From Strongylocentrotus droebachiensis (taxonomy: Eukaryota; Echinodermata; Echinoidea; Camarodonta; Strongylocentrotidae), in the NCBI GenBank assembly GCA_035222895.1, contig JAVYIG010000169.1:620001-684000 (forward strand): 64,000 nt of DNA. Direction: 5' to 3'. The notes under the pieces are model-generated. The model saw only the letters and a list, made by a program, of their open reading frames with translations, was not told the origin of the DNA and did no database searches. Both the position numbers and the translations under genes were made by a program. Position 1 is the stretch's first letter; the number at the start of each line of letters is the position of its first letter. Positions 10,822-20,170 of this stretch are shown here, in pieces.

Positions 10822-10985
10822 GCAATTGCCAAATTTTGGTCACATTGCAACTCAGTTTTGCAAATTTTGTTTTCTATTTCGTATTCTTAGTTTCCTTTAT
10901 TGTAAAGGCTGTATATTTTGTTTCCAGTATACCACAGAGAGCTACGTGCACTTCCACTATTCGTTACAAACACATACAAACACGC

Positions 10986-11029
10986 ACGCTCGTGTGCACA
11001 TGCACACACACACACACACGCAAGCACAC

Positions 11030-11082
<53 letters not shown>

Positions 11083-11083
11083 T
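10986..11083 (+). repeat. (CA)n/(TA)n compound microsatellite
   Basis: An AC-rich tract with ACACAC runs passes into uninterrupted AT dinucleotides, with a GT interruption near 11060. Small frames here encode only HTHT and IYIY repeats and are not genes. Confidence 0.95.
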
Positions 11084-11180
11084 TGCACAACACACTTACC
11101 AACTCATACACATATGAAAACAATGCAGAAATTAAATCAAATCAAAAATAAAAAAAATAAAAAAAAGATGTATTACAGGA
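11084..11180 (+). mobile_element. Possible A-rich 3' tail of the second LINE
   Basis: The sequence ends in AAATAAAAAAAATAAAAAA-type tracts near 11145-11168, about 330 bases after the LINE coding end. A 3' tail of the retrotransposon is the simplest reading. No target duplication was confirmed. Confidence 0.35.
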
Positions 11181-11765
11181 TATCCATGTATATACGATTT
11201 TAGCGATATGATAAATCAAAAACACGATCAAAAGGCAACAATTGTCAGATAAACAAAGAATATCAACTAAACTTTGGGGATTTCATTATGTAACAGTGAT
11301 TAACAACAATTCCAAGTAATCAGTTCAAAGAAATCAAAGGTTCCCTCTTAACCGAAATCCATCTCTGTATTAAACTATAATAAATGCATGTAATAGGAAA
11401 TTGATCACCAACAAATGAATAAGAATGCCGATAAGTGAAATTGATTGCTAGGATTTTTATTTAAATGCCCGAATTTACCTGCGAGCGACCTTTATGTGAA
11501 TTTTAACACATGTTCATGAATTTGAATTTAAAAAATACTAATGATGATAATAATAATAAATTATGAGAGAGAAATATGGAGGGAATAAAAAAGCAAAATT
11601 AAGTGTACAGAACAAGATGAAAGCTAAACAAAATGCAATATAAAGCAAGCCCCTTCCGCAAATTTACCAACTTAATCAGAATCATTAAAAAAACTGCTTT
11701 TGCTAATTATGATTTATTCTGAATTATATCTTTCACAATAATATAAATGTTGCCAAACTACTCAC
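11181..11765. other. Intron or intergenic sequence without recognised feature
   Basis: AT-rich with no coding signal on either strand. It lies directly 3' of the last recognisable ZU5-gene exon and is presumably intron, because that exon ends with a good donor. The next exon was not found. Confidence 0.5.
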
Positions 11766-12007
11766 ATCATCAAGACCAGGAATATCATTATACAGACGCA
11801 GATGACAGTATTGCGGTCGGAGGCGAATCATTGATTGTGGAAGGTAGGGCGTAGAAGCGACGCGTTTCCCAATGAAGTACTCAGAAATGACCATGAACAC
11901 TTCCCAAAGTGAGAAATGGTTAATGTAGACTTCAAGGTCATCTTTTCCTACTATGCATCTAGGTGTTCCAGTTGATGACAGTTCTTTCTTCGTGACTGGA
12001 AAGGTGC
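11766..12007 (-). CDS. ZU5/UPA-domain protein, exon C (end of ZU5, start of UPA)
   Basis: This 242-nt internal exon has acceptor TTTACATCTTAG and donor GAT followed by GTGAGT. It enters in the phase left by exon B (one base carried over) and leaves in phase 0. It encodes 80 codons. TFPVTKKELS opens it, and CIVGKDDLEVYINHFSLWEV matches the end of ZU5, where a Cys/Val strand precedes a conserved xxHFS segment. MIRLRPQYCHLRLYNDIP then resembles the first strands of UPA, the domain that follows ZU5 in UNC5, PIDD and ankyrin. These domains form a supramodule that in UNC5 packs with a death domain. No UPA end or death domain exon was found before the LINE at 10.8 kb, so the gene continues outside recognisable sequence. 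Confidence 0.8.
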
Positions 12008-13159
12008 CTAAGATGTAAATAGATAAAGAGAGAAAGGCATTAAAAGAGAAGATGAACATAAAGAAAAAAAAAACACCCATCATCATGGTTTCACTGCTAG
12101 ATTATGTTCATATCATGTTGCAGTGTATCCCTGAAATATGTCTGCGCAACTATTTACTTACAACATTTGGTTAAATAACTAACTAATTTAGATAACTCAT
12201 TTACCATATAATCACATGCGATGAGCCTAATAATGTGACTGACTGAGTAATTGAAGCATTACTCACTAGTTGAGATGGAGCGATTTATTAACAGCATTGG
12301 GTTAAATAACTCACTAATTTAAAATACTAATTGCCATGTCACTATAATGTCAAATTAACAAAACTCATTCCTGTGCGTTATCAATCTCAATTTAATGAGT
12401 TAGTGCATTCAGTTAAGTCTGTCACTGTAGTGTCGAAGTTTATTTCCCTATTTGAGTAAGATTACCCAAATATTTTGTTGTGTGTATTAGTGTGTTCACA
12501 GTGTATTGTAGCTGTTTCCAGATAGTGTTCCCCTTGTTTCTAACCCTAGCCCCCCTTTCTCTCCATCTCTCTCTCTCTCTCTCCATCTGTCTCTCTCTCT
12601 CTTTCCCTTGTATCTTCAGTATCACAATTCCTTTCCCTCCCTCTGTCCACTACTTTTATATTACCTTTACAAGCTTTTCACACTGTGTTTGAACTTTGCC
12701 CACACCCCCTTACACTTAAAGAGAAGGGTGAGTTCTGGGATGAGGTGAAAATAAATTTGTGAGCGTTATCATTGTATTAATGCAAGTGTGGAAATAGATC
12801 AGATCAAAAATGTTCCCTGAAAAGCAAGGCTCTTCAAATGCCTTAGTATTCTAATTATGGCATGTAACATCATAACAATTGGGACGGATTTTTACGCCAC
12901 ATGTTCGTGTAGTCAGATATAAATTTGTATGTGTAGAGTGCTTGTAACTTTACCAGGACTGAGCCTTTTGATGATTCCAGAACCTTGCAGTACACATCAA
13001 TACATATGCTAGATGATCAACCTTTTCTGATCGATTCCACAACGTATTTTTCACAATGCAATCTCATGACCAGAACTCAACTTCATCTTTAATTCTCGTT
13101 TTTTCCACAAAATGTGTTGTTAGTGTTGTCACACTTAAGATTTACGGTATTACACTCAC
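12008..13159 (-). other. Intron between ZU5-gene exons B and C
   Basis: A 1152-bp phase-1 intron on the minus strand, with donor GGTGAGTG after exon B and acceptor ATCTTAG before exon C. It contains a short duplication: 12165-12230 resembles 12283-12350 around GGTTAAATAACTNACTAATT. It also contains a CT microsatellite. Nothing else is recognisable. Confidence 0.7.
12559..12605 (+). repeat. (CT)n microsatellite
   Basis: Mostly CTCTCT with CATCT interruptions, inside the ZU5-gene intron. On the transcribed minus strand it is GA-rich. Confidence 0.9.
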
Positions 13160-13346
13160 CTTTCCTATCGCCATGAATGAAGTATATGGTGACTTTGGCC
13201 TTGGATGGGTCTGTTAAAACTGCACAGTGAGGGATGACCAACTTCAATGGCCTATCAAACGTGGTCCCCGAAGGTTCACACACTACGCCAGGGGAGACAA
13301 TAACTTCATTCTTGGTGGGAAAGAGACCTGACGGGCGTGACAGAAC
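13160..13346 (-). CDS. ZU5-domain protein, exon B (core of ZU5)
   Basis: This 187-nt exon encodes 62 codons plus one base. Its acceptor CCATTTATCTCAG and donor GGTGAGTG are both strong. It begins in phase 0, as exon A requires, and passes one base to exon C. The core carries the ZU5 signature: VIVSPGVVCEPSGTTFDRP then LKLVIPHCAVLTDP, equivalent to the family pattern VxCGPxGxxFxxPVxLxIPHCA, followed by the beta strand VTIYFIHGD. ZU5 is a cytoplasmic protein-interaction domain found in UNC5 netrin receptors, ankyrins, PIDD and ZO-1. Which of these the gene belongs to cannot be decided from the exons present. Confidence 0.88.
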
Positions 13347-13744
13347 CTGAGATAAATGGAAATTAATCGGTTGCGTTAGATTAGGCATCAGTACTGTTTC
13401 TATCCAATTGTTTACTGTTTAGTAGGCTAATCCGAATATGAAGTGCTCAATTCCAGTAAAACATTAACAAAACAAAACAGATGATTGTTATTACAATTAA
13501 AAAAATGGCAACGTAACCAGACATATTTTAAGCTTTTCGTTTTGCCCTCTTCCGAGTAAATTGCACGAACGAATAGAATTGTTGGTGTTGTTGTTGCGCT
13601 CTTCGATCTCTTAAAATTATGTGAGCCACAAACTTACTTTATCATTTGCAGAACATGACGAGTCGTCAGAATGTTTTTGTTCTGTCCCAGTTTATTGTTT
13701 TCTTTCGGCATCCAATATTTGGTTCTATTCATGGGTTAATCAGG

Positions 13745-14147
13745 TCTTTTGTCTTCTTTGTGCATGGCTGATCGTCAACGAAACGGAGTTAAGCCTTTTG
13801 TCAACTATGTTCGTTGCTACGGCAGGCAGCCAGTGAAAACGAACTCGTCTGATCAAATTATGGAAACGCAAGCCTTACTTTAAACAAACAGAACTTTGTT
13901 CTTCCTGGCTCAATTTTCCTGATTGAGGTGTCATATTAAAGGCAGAAATTGAACTTTCTAGAAATGTGATATTCTTTTTAAAATTCAGATACCGCCCACT
14001 AAATGACTTTGTGGTTTCCTCTCTTCAAATTGCTTTTAATCACTCATGCGTGAGATATAAATCATATGAGTTGCATCAAATGAAAGAAGAGGATCTAAGC
14101 TTTCTAAATATGTGTCATTAAATAATTATAATTGTGATTAAGTTATG
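13745..14147 (+). repeat. Interspersed repeat R2, copy 1
   Basis: From GGCTGATCGTCAACGAAACG to AATTGTGATTAAGTTAT this matches 22485-22895 in the same orientation almost throughout, including GGCAGGCAGCCAGTGAAAAC and GGAGGATCTAAGCTT-type segments. About 400 bp, family unknown. It lies in the ZU5-gene intron. R1 (reverse orientation) follows immediately. Confidence 0.8.
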
Positions 14148-14202
14148 ATAAAACATCGATAGTTCTCGGTTTCTTTTTTTTTCTGGGACGCACTGTATAA
14201 CC
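14148..14202 (-). repeat. Interspersed repeat R1, copy 2
   Basis: Reverse complement of 592-646: ATCGATAGTTCTCGGTTTC, a T-run, then TGGGACGCACTGTATAA. Confidence 0.75.
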
Positions 14203-14545
14203 CAGACAAATAAGAAGAGAAGGAGACAGAGAGAGACAGGAAATTCGGGAGAGGGGGACCACCTCTTATGCATGCAAACAGAGCATCTAGCAAAGCTACG
14301 CCATACAGTAAGGCTAATCATAAATACCCCCTGTTCAAAATGAATAGAAATAGATAATCAGAGAGACGGAGAAATGGAGAGAGACAGAGAGACAGAAAGA
14401 CACAGGGGGTGACCATCTTCTATGCTATTCCAGCGTCCAGCAAGGCTACGCCATACATTTCGGCTGATACTAAATCCTCTTGTATAGTCTAGATAAACAT
14501 GAAAAGAGAGAGCGAGAGAGACAGACAGAGGAGGGGGAGAATCCT
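14203..14545 (+). repeat. GA-rich tandem repeat, about 145-bp unit
   Basis: Two and a part units. Each has a GAGAGACAGAGA-type tract, then GGGGTGACCATCTTCTATGC or a variant, then AGCAAAGCTACGCCATACA with TAAATCC or TAAATAC. Units start near 14210, 14350 and 14495. The array runs almost to the donor of exon A. Confidence 0.7.
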
Positions 14546-14554
14546 ACGCTTTAC

Positions 14555-14676
14555 CTTTATAGTAATCTTACAATCCTTTTGTACCGCCGAATCGGGAATG
14601 CTGAGGCTGATTCCATGGTGCCGTAGGTGGATGATGCCCCCTCTTGAATTAATCGTTTTACTTGCCACGTCTGTTC
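14555..14676 (-). CDS. ZU5-domain protein, exon A (start of ZU5)
   Basis: This 122-nt internal exon has acceptor TTTCAATATCCAG and donor AAG followed by GTAAAG. It enters in phase 1, needing one base from an upstream exon, and exits in phase 0 exactly as exon B requires. The peptide contains TINSRGGIIHLRHHGISLSI followed by PDSAVQKDCKITIK. This matches the ZU5 N-terminal pattern GGxLxxxxxGVSLxIPxGA, followed by a strand that continues into exon B. I rely on the coherent phases across three exons plus the domain match. Upstream exons were not found. The next 44 kb on the 5' side is repeats. Confidence 0.82.
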
Positions 14677-15491
14677 CTGGATATTGAAATTCAATTTGTA
14701 TCTATCACTAATAAATAGTTTACTCTGTTTGATAGGAGTTTAATGTCCAAAAATTATAATCAAAATATGAGTATAACTTTTTTTCTTCTGTAAGAAGATA
14801 TTGCAGGTTCGTAGACACTCTTATCCACTATGCAAAGTATGGTTCGTGGGGAGACTACTTTCCCCGTAGAATAGGGCACGCTTTTCAGACTATGTTAACG
14901 TACGTCGGGCTTATTTTTTATTTGTTTTCCTTCATACTTCTGAAACATGAACCCTTGTAATGCCATGTGAGGTAGTTTAGGTGCAATACGTCATAGGTGC
15001 ACACACATTATACGTGTATGTGTTTGGTATACTTTAAGGTAAAATGTTTGTTCTCATAAATATTTATATTGATACATTGATTGTATTTCATCTGATTTTC
15101 AAATAATTCTTGCTTACGTTATTTTGATACTATTTTGTATTGTTTATTACAGAAAATTCGAAGCTGTAGATTACACTTCATTACATTTGAATTGGAATGG
15201 ATTAAAGGCAAAATAGTAGATTAAATGTATGTAGGTTCAAGTGCCATGCATTTAGCGAAAGCCATCCACAATCTTCAAACAAGTCAAGAAACGGAAACGA
15301 ACTATATGTAAGTAGTAATAATAACAATCCTAGTTTTGATAATGAAAATCATAACATTAACATATTAACAATACTGAAACTGATATTCATTAATAAAATA
15401 CTACTACTGGCAATAACAAAATAATATCATATGAATTACCTAGCATTATTGGTACACTATTACTTGTAAATGCAACGGCAGAACTAACAAC
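14677..15491. other. No recognisable feature
   Basis: AT-rich sequence, presumably 5' intron of the ZU5 gene. No ORF, exon or repeat is supported here. Confidence 0.5.
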
Positions 15492-15500
15492 TTATGCGTG

Positions 15501-15831
15501 TCGTGGTCGAGTGGATATGTCACCGGACTGTGGATCACAAGGTCCGCGGTTCAAGTTCCGCCGCGGCACTAATGTCCTTTGGCATGACATTGATCTACAT
15601 TTGCCACTCTCCACCCAGGTGTTAAAATGGGTACCCGGTAGGATGCGAAAGCTAATGTGGTTTGGTTAGCAATGGCGCTTGTAAAATGGCGCCTGGCTGG
15701 AATGCTCCCCAGGGAGTGGAGAATGTGCATACCTTGTATGCGGGTAAGCCTGAATCCGATGACCGGGGTAATAATATGTTCCGCGCCTAGAAACGTAGTA
15801 TTAGGCGCATTATAAATGTGAGCTATTATTA
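15501..15831 (+). mobile_element. tRNA-derived SINE with target-site duplication
   Basis: The 5' 70 bases form a tRNA-like head with an A box (TGGTCGAGTGG) and a B box in a T-arm (GCGGTTCAAGTTCCGC). A body of about 230 bp follows (GCGGGTAAGCCTGAATCCG), then a tail TAGGCGCATTATAAATGTGA and (ATT)n. A 9-10-bp direct repeat TTATGCGTGT flanks it (15492-15501 and 15832-15841). The tail resembles the 3' ends of invertebrate LINEs ending in GCGC.TTATAAATG plus (ATT)n, so a partner LINE probably mobilises it. The head has Leu/Ser-tRNA style (GTCGTGGYCGAGTGG). Confidence 0.9.
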
Positions 15832-15969
15832 TTATGCGTGTGAGAATATGTTTCTATTTCTTAATTTCCATGCAAGGTGTTTCATTTTTTCTTCATATAT
15901 TGTGGTACAATCTTTTATTTCATTTTATTTTACTTTTTTCTAACTTTAATCACTTCACTTATGATTGAC

Positions 15970-16165
15970 GAGTTCCATGTTTCAATGTATTTTCATTATT
16001 TACCACCGACAGTCATCAGTTAAAAGAACTTCACGACATGACTATGAACTTAAATAAATTCAATCCTATTCCCATAAAAATCTCCATTAGGAGATAGATG
16101 TTAATTCTAATTGTAAACGCGAGATTATAATTCAAATAAGCAGTATAAGACATTATCCTTTTGCA
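15970..16165 (+). repeat. Repeat R3, copy 1
   Basis: The block with CATGACTATGAAC, TTCAATCCTATTCCCATAAA and TGTAAACGCGAGATTATAA is shared with 18690-18850 and 19449-19616. About 160 bp, diverged, same orientation in all three. Two of the three sit at the left edge of the large tandem array, so this may be an outlying fragment of it. Confidence 0.6.
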
Positions 16166-16189
16166 TTTTCTTTCTTTCTTTGTTTGTAT

Positions 16190-16640
16190 TTGTGGGGGCG
16201 GCGACGTACCCTTGCCCCCGCTGCGTACAGTCATGATTCAGTGGCTAAGCAATGGCCTCTTTACTGTGACGCCCAAGAATATTGGCGTTAAAGAGACGGC
16301 ACGGCAAAAGGGGTAAACCAAGATTCGCTGACGGGGGTGGGGGGGGGGGACGACCTTCATCGACAACATGACGGCAAGAGACGAATGGCTGCGGCAGGGA
16401 ACTGAGTCTAGCGACCAAAATCGCACGTTGTCTGGGCGGCGAGTGTCGATGTCTCGACGGAGCCCGGCAACAAGGAAGAAGGTCAGATGGCTGACAGCAG
16501 ATTGGCTAGCGGCAAGGAACGGCTGCTGACGGTGGGTTGCGGCGACGATGACGTGACTCAGGGGTCGACATCAAAGCCTGTGTGTGTACGCGTCACTGAC
16601 GTCACAAAACGTGAACAATCGCACTAAAAGTTCAAAATCG
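16190..16640. other. GC-rich, CpG-containing island
   Basis: Local composition changes sharply to GC-rich with many CG dinucleotides, includes a G-run near 16337-16349, and ends with a perfect CRE-like palindrome TGACGTCA at about 16597-16604. It could be a promoter region or an unrecognised transposon. No exon or terminal inverted repeat is visible. Confidence 0.4.
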
Positions 16641-17634
16641 TGGTCCATCGCATAACAACGTTGCAATGCCACATGTACTCGCAAATGACCCGCCATCAAC
16701 AGTCATCAACCGTCACCCTCCGGCCAACATTTGTAATCCATCGTCGCACCAAGGTCATTTTTTTCTCGTTTATAAACCAAGATACTGGCCAAAATCAGAG
16801 GAAAAAATATCTACACAAAAGTTAATATTTCACACACCAATTATAACTCAAAACACTTGATATGTTCTTGAAATTATTTCAATCAATCATCTTTTGACAC
16901 CCATCCATGGTGACTAGAGGTTTCACTTTAAGTAACTCGGTAACATTGTTGAAGGTTAATGAAAAAATGGGTAATTTTTTAATACAACTTTACTTATTAT
17001 ATTCCTTTTACTGTACTAACCCTCTAACGTGCAAACTATTCCGAAAACATTCTCAAATCACAAAGATACTTATGGGTTGTTTTTAAGATGTCACTGTGCG
17101 ACACCCGTTAACGGTAAATTATCCCAAACATTTTTGGAATTTTCTTATTCGTTTTTCCATGAAGGTTAGACATAAAACAAGCTTCAATTTACAACTATTA
17201 AAACAATTAAATGTCTGGAAGGTATATAGAATCAATCCATTGCTTTAAGACGATTTTTATAAACCCAAAATGTAATTAAATTGTAATAACATCGATCTTA
17301 TTAGTTTTTTTTCTAAATTTAATTTACTAATAATGGTTTGTTTTCACAAAACTTTCAGATTATCTTAACTTATACATCGAGCAATTAAGTTACTATATTA
17401 GCACCATTTTCTCTCATCTTAAAAATGTTCCAAGTCCCTCTAAAGTTATCTTTAAAAATCGATGTAAACAAACCAAACAGGTCCTCATTTCACTAATACA
17501 CGTACAGTATCCCTAACTTAATGTTCATCTGTGAATTATTTCAAAGAAGCTAAATTCAACTGATTTGGGTAGGTATGTGAATGGACAACTACCAAGAAAA
17601 AGGAGGTAAAAAGGTTGGGGAAAATGTTTTATTA
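16641..17634. other. No recognisable feature
   Basis: AT-rich sequence on both strands without coding signal or obvious repeat. Confidence 0.5.
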
Positions 17635-18340
17635 GAGGTCAAAGTTCATTGACCCCTGCCTAAATCACACACACAAATATTTCAGCTACAAAATATAATA
17701 TAAAGATGGTCTCGGTGTCGAAATGTACAGGATTACAAAAAAGATGACATAGAATAAGTACTGACCCTTAAAATAAAATCCTGACCTCCGAAAATGAGGT
17801 CATAGGTCAAATATACGTTTTATCACTAAAATGCCTTATCAGTAACAGGAAAATTACCTCCCTCTCTGCTCTTTGAATAAATAATAACCCCATACCCGCC
17901 ACAATTCGTTGATTTTAATCTATTCGATTTGTTTGTGCTCATTTTTAATTAATATGGTAATTGTTCTGTTACTTATTTGACATTTTAGTGAGAAAACGTC
18001 TATTTGTTACCTTTGATCTCATTTTCAGAGGTCATGAATTTATTATAGGGTTGAGTAGTTATTCCATGTCATCTTCTTTCGGAATCCTGTGCATTTTGAC
18101 ACCAAGATCATATATATAAGCCTGCCATATTTTGTTGCTGAGAACTATTTATATAGTGTTCGAGTGCTGAGTCAATAACCTTTGATCCTCAAACAGGAAA
18201 TTTGCCCTCCCTCTCTGCTCTGGTAATAAACAATAACTGCAAAACCTGCCACTTAAGTTGAAATTAGCCTCTTTGATTTGTTGGCGCTCACTTTTATGTC
18301 ATATCGTAATTTTCCTGTTACTTATATGTCAAGGCTCTTT
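17635..18340. repeat. Large foldback with duplicated spacer
   Basis: 17635-17855 is matched by the reverse complement of about 17965-18195, for example GGTCTCGGTGTCGAAATGTA against TGCATTTTGACACCAAGATC. The spacer (17858-17964, starting CTCCCTCTCTGCTCTTTGAA) is repeated directly at 18207-18330. The whole could form a 220-bp-stem hairpin. No coding capacity. Probably a foldback transposon with a partial tandem duplication. Confidence 0.75.
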
Positions 18341-18689
18341 CTTTCAAAATCGTGTTCAATAATAATGCCCTGTTATGCAGCGCATTTAGCATTAAATGTA
18401 CCTGATTAAATTTCAAGGCAGTAGTATTTATTTCTTATTATTTTCCTGAGAAAAAGAACTAAAATGTCACCTTATTTTAAAGTACCTTGTAGAAGGCCTG
18501 TCATTACTGATAAACTAATATTTGGAAAAGCAAGGGCAGAACTTGGCCTGAGAAAATAAGTTTTTGATTTCTCAGTTTTCAGGAAAGGTGTTTCTACACC
18601 TTTTTTAAAGTTTTGTGTAGCAATGAGTCGTTTTTTTTCTTCATGATATCTTTTATCTCTTTGTTAACTTAAGTAGTAAGCGTTACCTG
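18341..18689. other. No recognisable feature
   Basis: Non-coding sequence between the foldback and the first R3 copy at the array edge. Confidence 0.5.
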
Positions 18690-18850
18690 TTTCCACACCA
18701 TATTCATGTATTACCCATTAAATACAAGAACTACACGACAGGTCTATGAAACTAAGAATAAAGCAATCCTGTACATAAGGATCACTCATAAGAAGATAGC
18801 TGTAAATACCAACTGTAAACACCAGATTACAAGCCAAATAGGATGTATCT
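18690..18850 (+). repeat. Repeat R3, copy 2
   Basis: From TTTCCACACCATATTCATGT to AAGCCAAATAGGAT. It shares the ACGACAGGTCTATGAA and TGTAAATACCAACTGTAAAC blocks with the other R3 copies. Confidence 0.65.
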
Positions 18851-19313
18851 TTTTTTTTTCTTCAAATCTCTCTGTTCATGAATATATTTATGAATTATAA
18901 CATGGTTGGAAGCCTTACAAATAATGACCATGCCTTATTTTTTTTTACCTGGCATGTATGTTCACAAATGTTCGGTAAACAAACTTTTACCATTGTGCAC
19001 GATTATGCCTGCTTACCGAAGGACTACAAAACGAGATCATTAATATCAATACATGAGATATAACTACAACCCTTGACTGCATGAAACATGTTAATGTTAA
19101 ATTAGAAAAACAATGAGTGAAATTTATCAAGCATAGGTGGTAGCACTTATACAAAATCCAATCATTACATCTTGTTTCGCTGGAAAACATCTATGAATGT
19201 TTACTTAGTAAAAAAAAGTTCTTAGTAATACATAAAACGAAATTAAAATGAAAAAGTTGAGACAAATCCCCAACATTCATGAAACATATTGGACATTACA
19301 ATATCTAAGGTGC

Positions 19314-19327
19314 ATACTTACTTTCTG
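19314..19327 (-). promoter_or_regulatory. Splice-like AG-NNN-GTAAGTAT motif, first instance
   Basis: On minus: TTCGTAAACAG, then AAA, then GTAAGTAT. This is the leftmost instance I found. The same arrangement appears at about 20303-20316 (TAG-CGA-GTAAGTAT), 24125, 25065, 27280, 38461, 43489 and 58980 (AAG-TGG), among many others. Function is not shown. Confidence 0.5.
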
Positions 19328-19448
19328 TTTACGAAGATCGGGGGACGCGGAAAAGAGATAAAGAAAATTACAAATATTAAACAAAATTTTAATGAGTCAT
19401 TTCTTTTCAGCGTACTTCTCCTCACTTGATTGAGGAAAATAGTTATTA

Positions 19449-19616
19449 ACATGTTACATATTTCCATACTATATTAATTTATTACCTACTAAATAAAAGA
19501 ATCACAAGACAGGTCAATGAATAACATAATTCATATACAAAATTAGCACCCATTGGAAGATTGATGTAAATACCAAATGTAAACACGAGATTATAAATCA
19601 AATAGGATAATGTTTG
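19449..19616 (+). repeat. Repeat R3, copy 3
   Basis: From ATATTTCCATACTATATTAA to ATCAAATAGGATAATG. Parallel to copy 2, 760 bp downstream of it, so the two may mark an early tandem duplication at the array edge. Confidence 0.65.
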
Positions 19617-19799
19617 GTTCATGTTAATTTATATTCCGTAGTTACAAAAACCTTGGTTCATATATATGTGTAATCAATATTAGGAATTGCAAGGTTTCGG
19701 GAAATGTTAAAAACTGGATGGATAGTAATTCTTTAAAATGTTGATTTATATGGATGCCCCTGTGGATGCATTATAAGCACTAAAACATCTAACCCCTAA

Positions 19800-20170
19800 A
19801 ACACTTCTGCTTTCGACAAATTGAATAATAAACAATTTAACGGTGCTCCCGGTAAATGTCAAATATTTCAAATAGCACCTTGGGCCATTCAATGGTAGCT
19901 GCGAACTCAGAAATGCAGTTCTGTTATATAATTTCCAAACGGGAATAGCAAATCGGTCGATTGTAGTCCAGAAACATTGTTACAAAGCTAAAGTAAGTTC
20001 AGTCTATGAGAGGGCGCTATACAACATAACGAGTTTATTATTTACAATTCCATCACTTTAGACTTAATTTCAACCGCAACAATGATCATTAAATGTTGTA
20101 AAATCACATATGCTTCCAATATCTCATTTGAACCAAATTCTTGACCCCATACCAACAAATTATATTACTT
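19800..20170. other. Non-array sequence within the left edge
   Basis: I could not align this stretch to the monomer. It includes AGAGGGCGCTAT, a word often seen at ends of small transposons. No termini were established. Confidence 0.3.

Larger units (their letters stand above)
13347..14554 (-). other. Intron between ZU5-gene exons A and B
   Basis: A 1208-bp phase-0 intron. Its central part is filled with repeats (R2, R1 and a GA-rich tandem repeat, listed separately). 13347-13744 shows no recognisable element. Confidence 0.7.

Noticed and set aside
10826..11203. Frames of 77-125 codons over the microsatellite
   Set aside because: They encode HTHT/IYIY repeats from (CA)n and (TA)n, with overlapping frames on both strands.
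12480..12692. 70-codon + frame in the ZU5 intron
   Set aside because: Runs through the CT microsatellite and is antisense to the gene.
15501..15570. A tRNA gene
   Set aside because: The T-arm is tRNA-like, but the molecule lacks a proper acceptor pairing and continues into a 330-bp body with a tail and target duplications. It is a SINE head.
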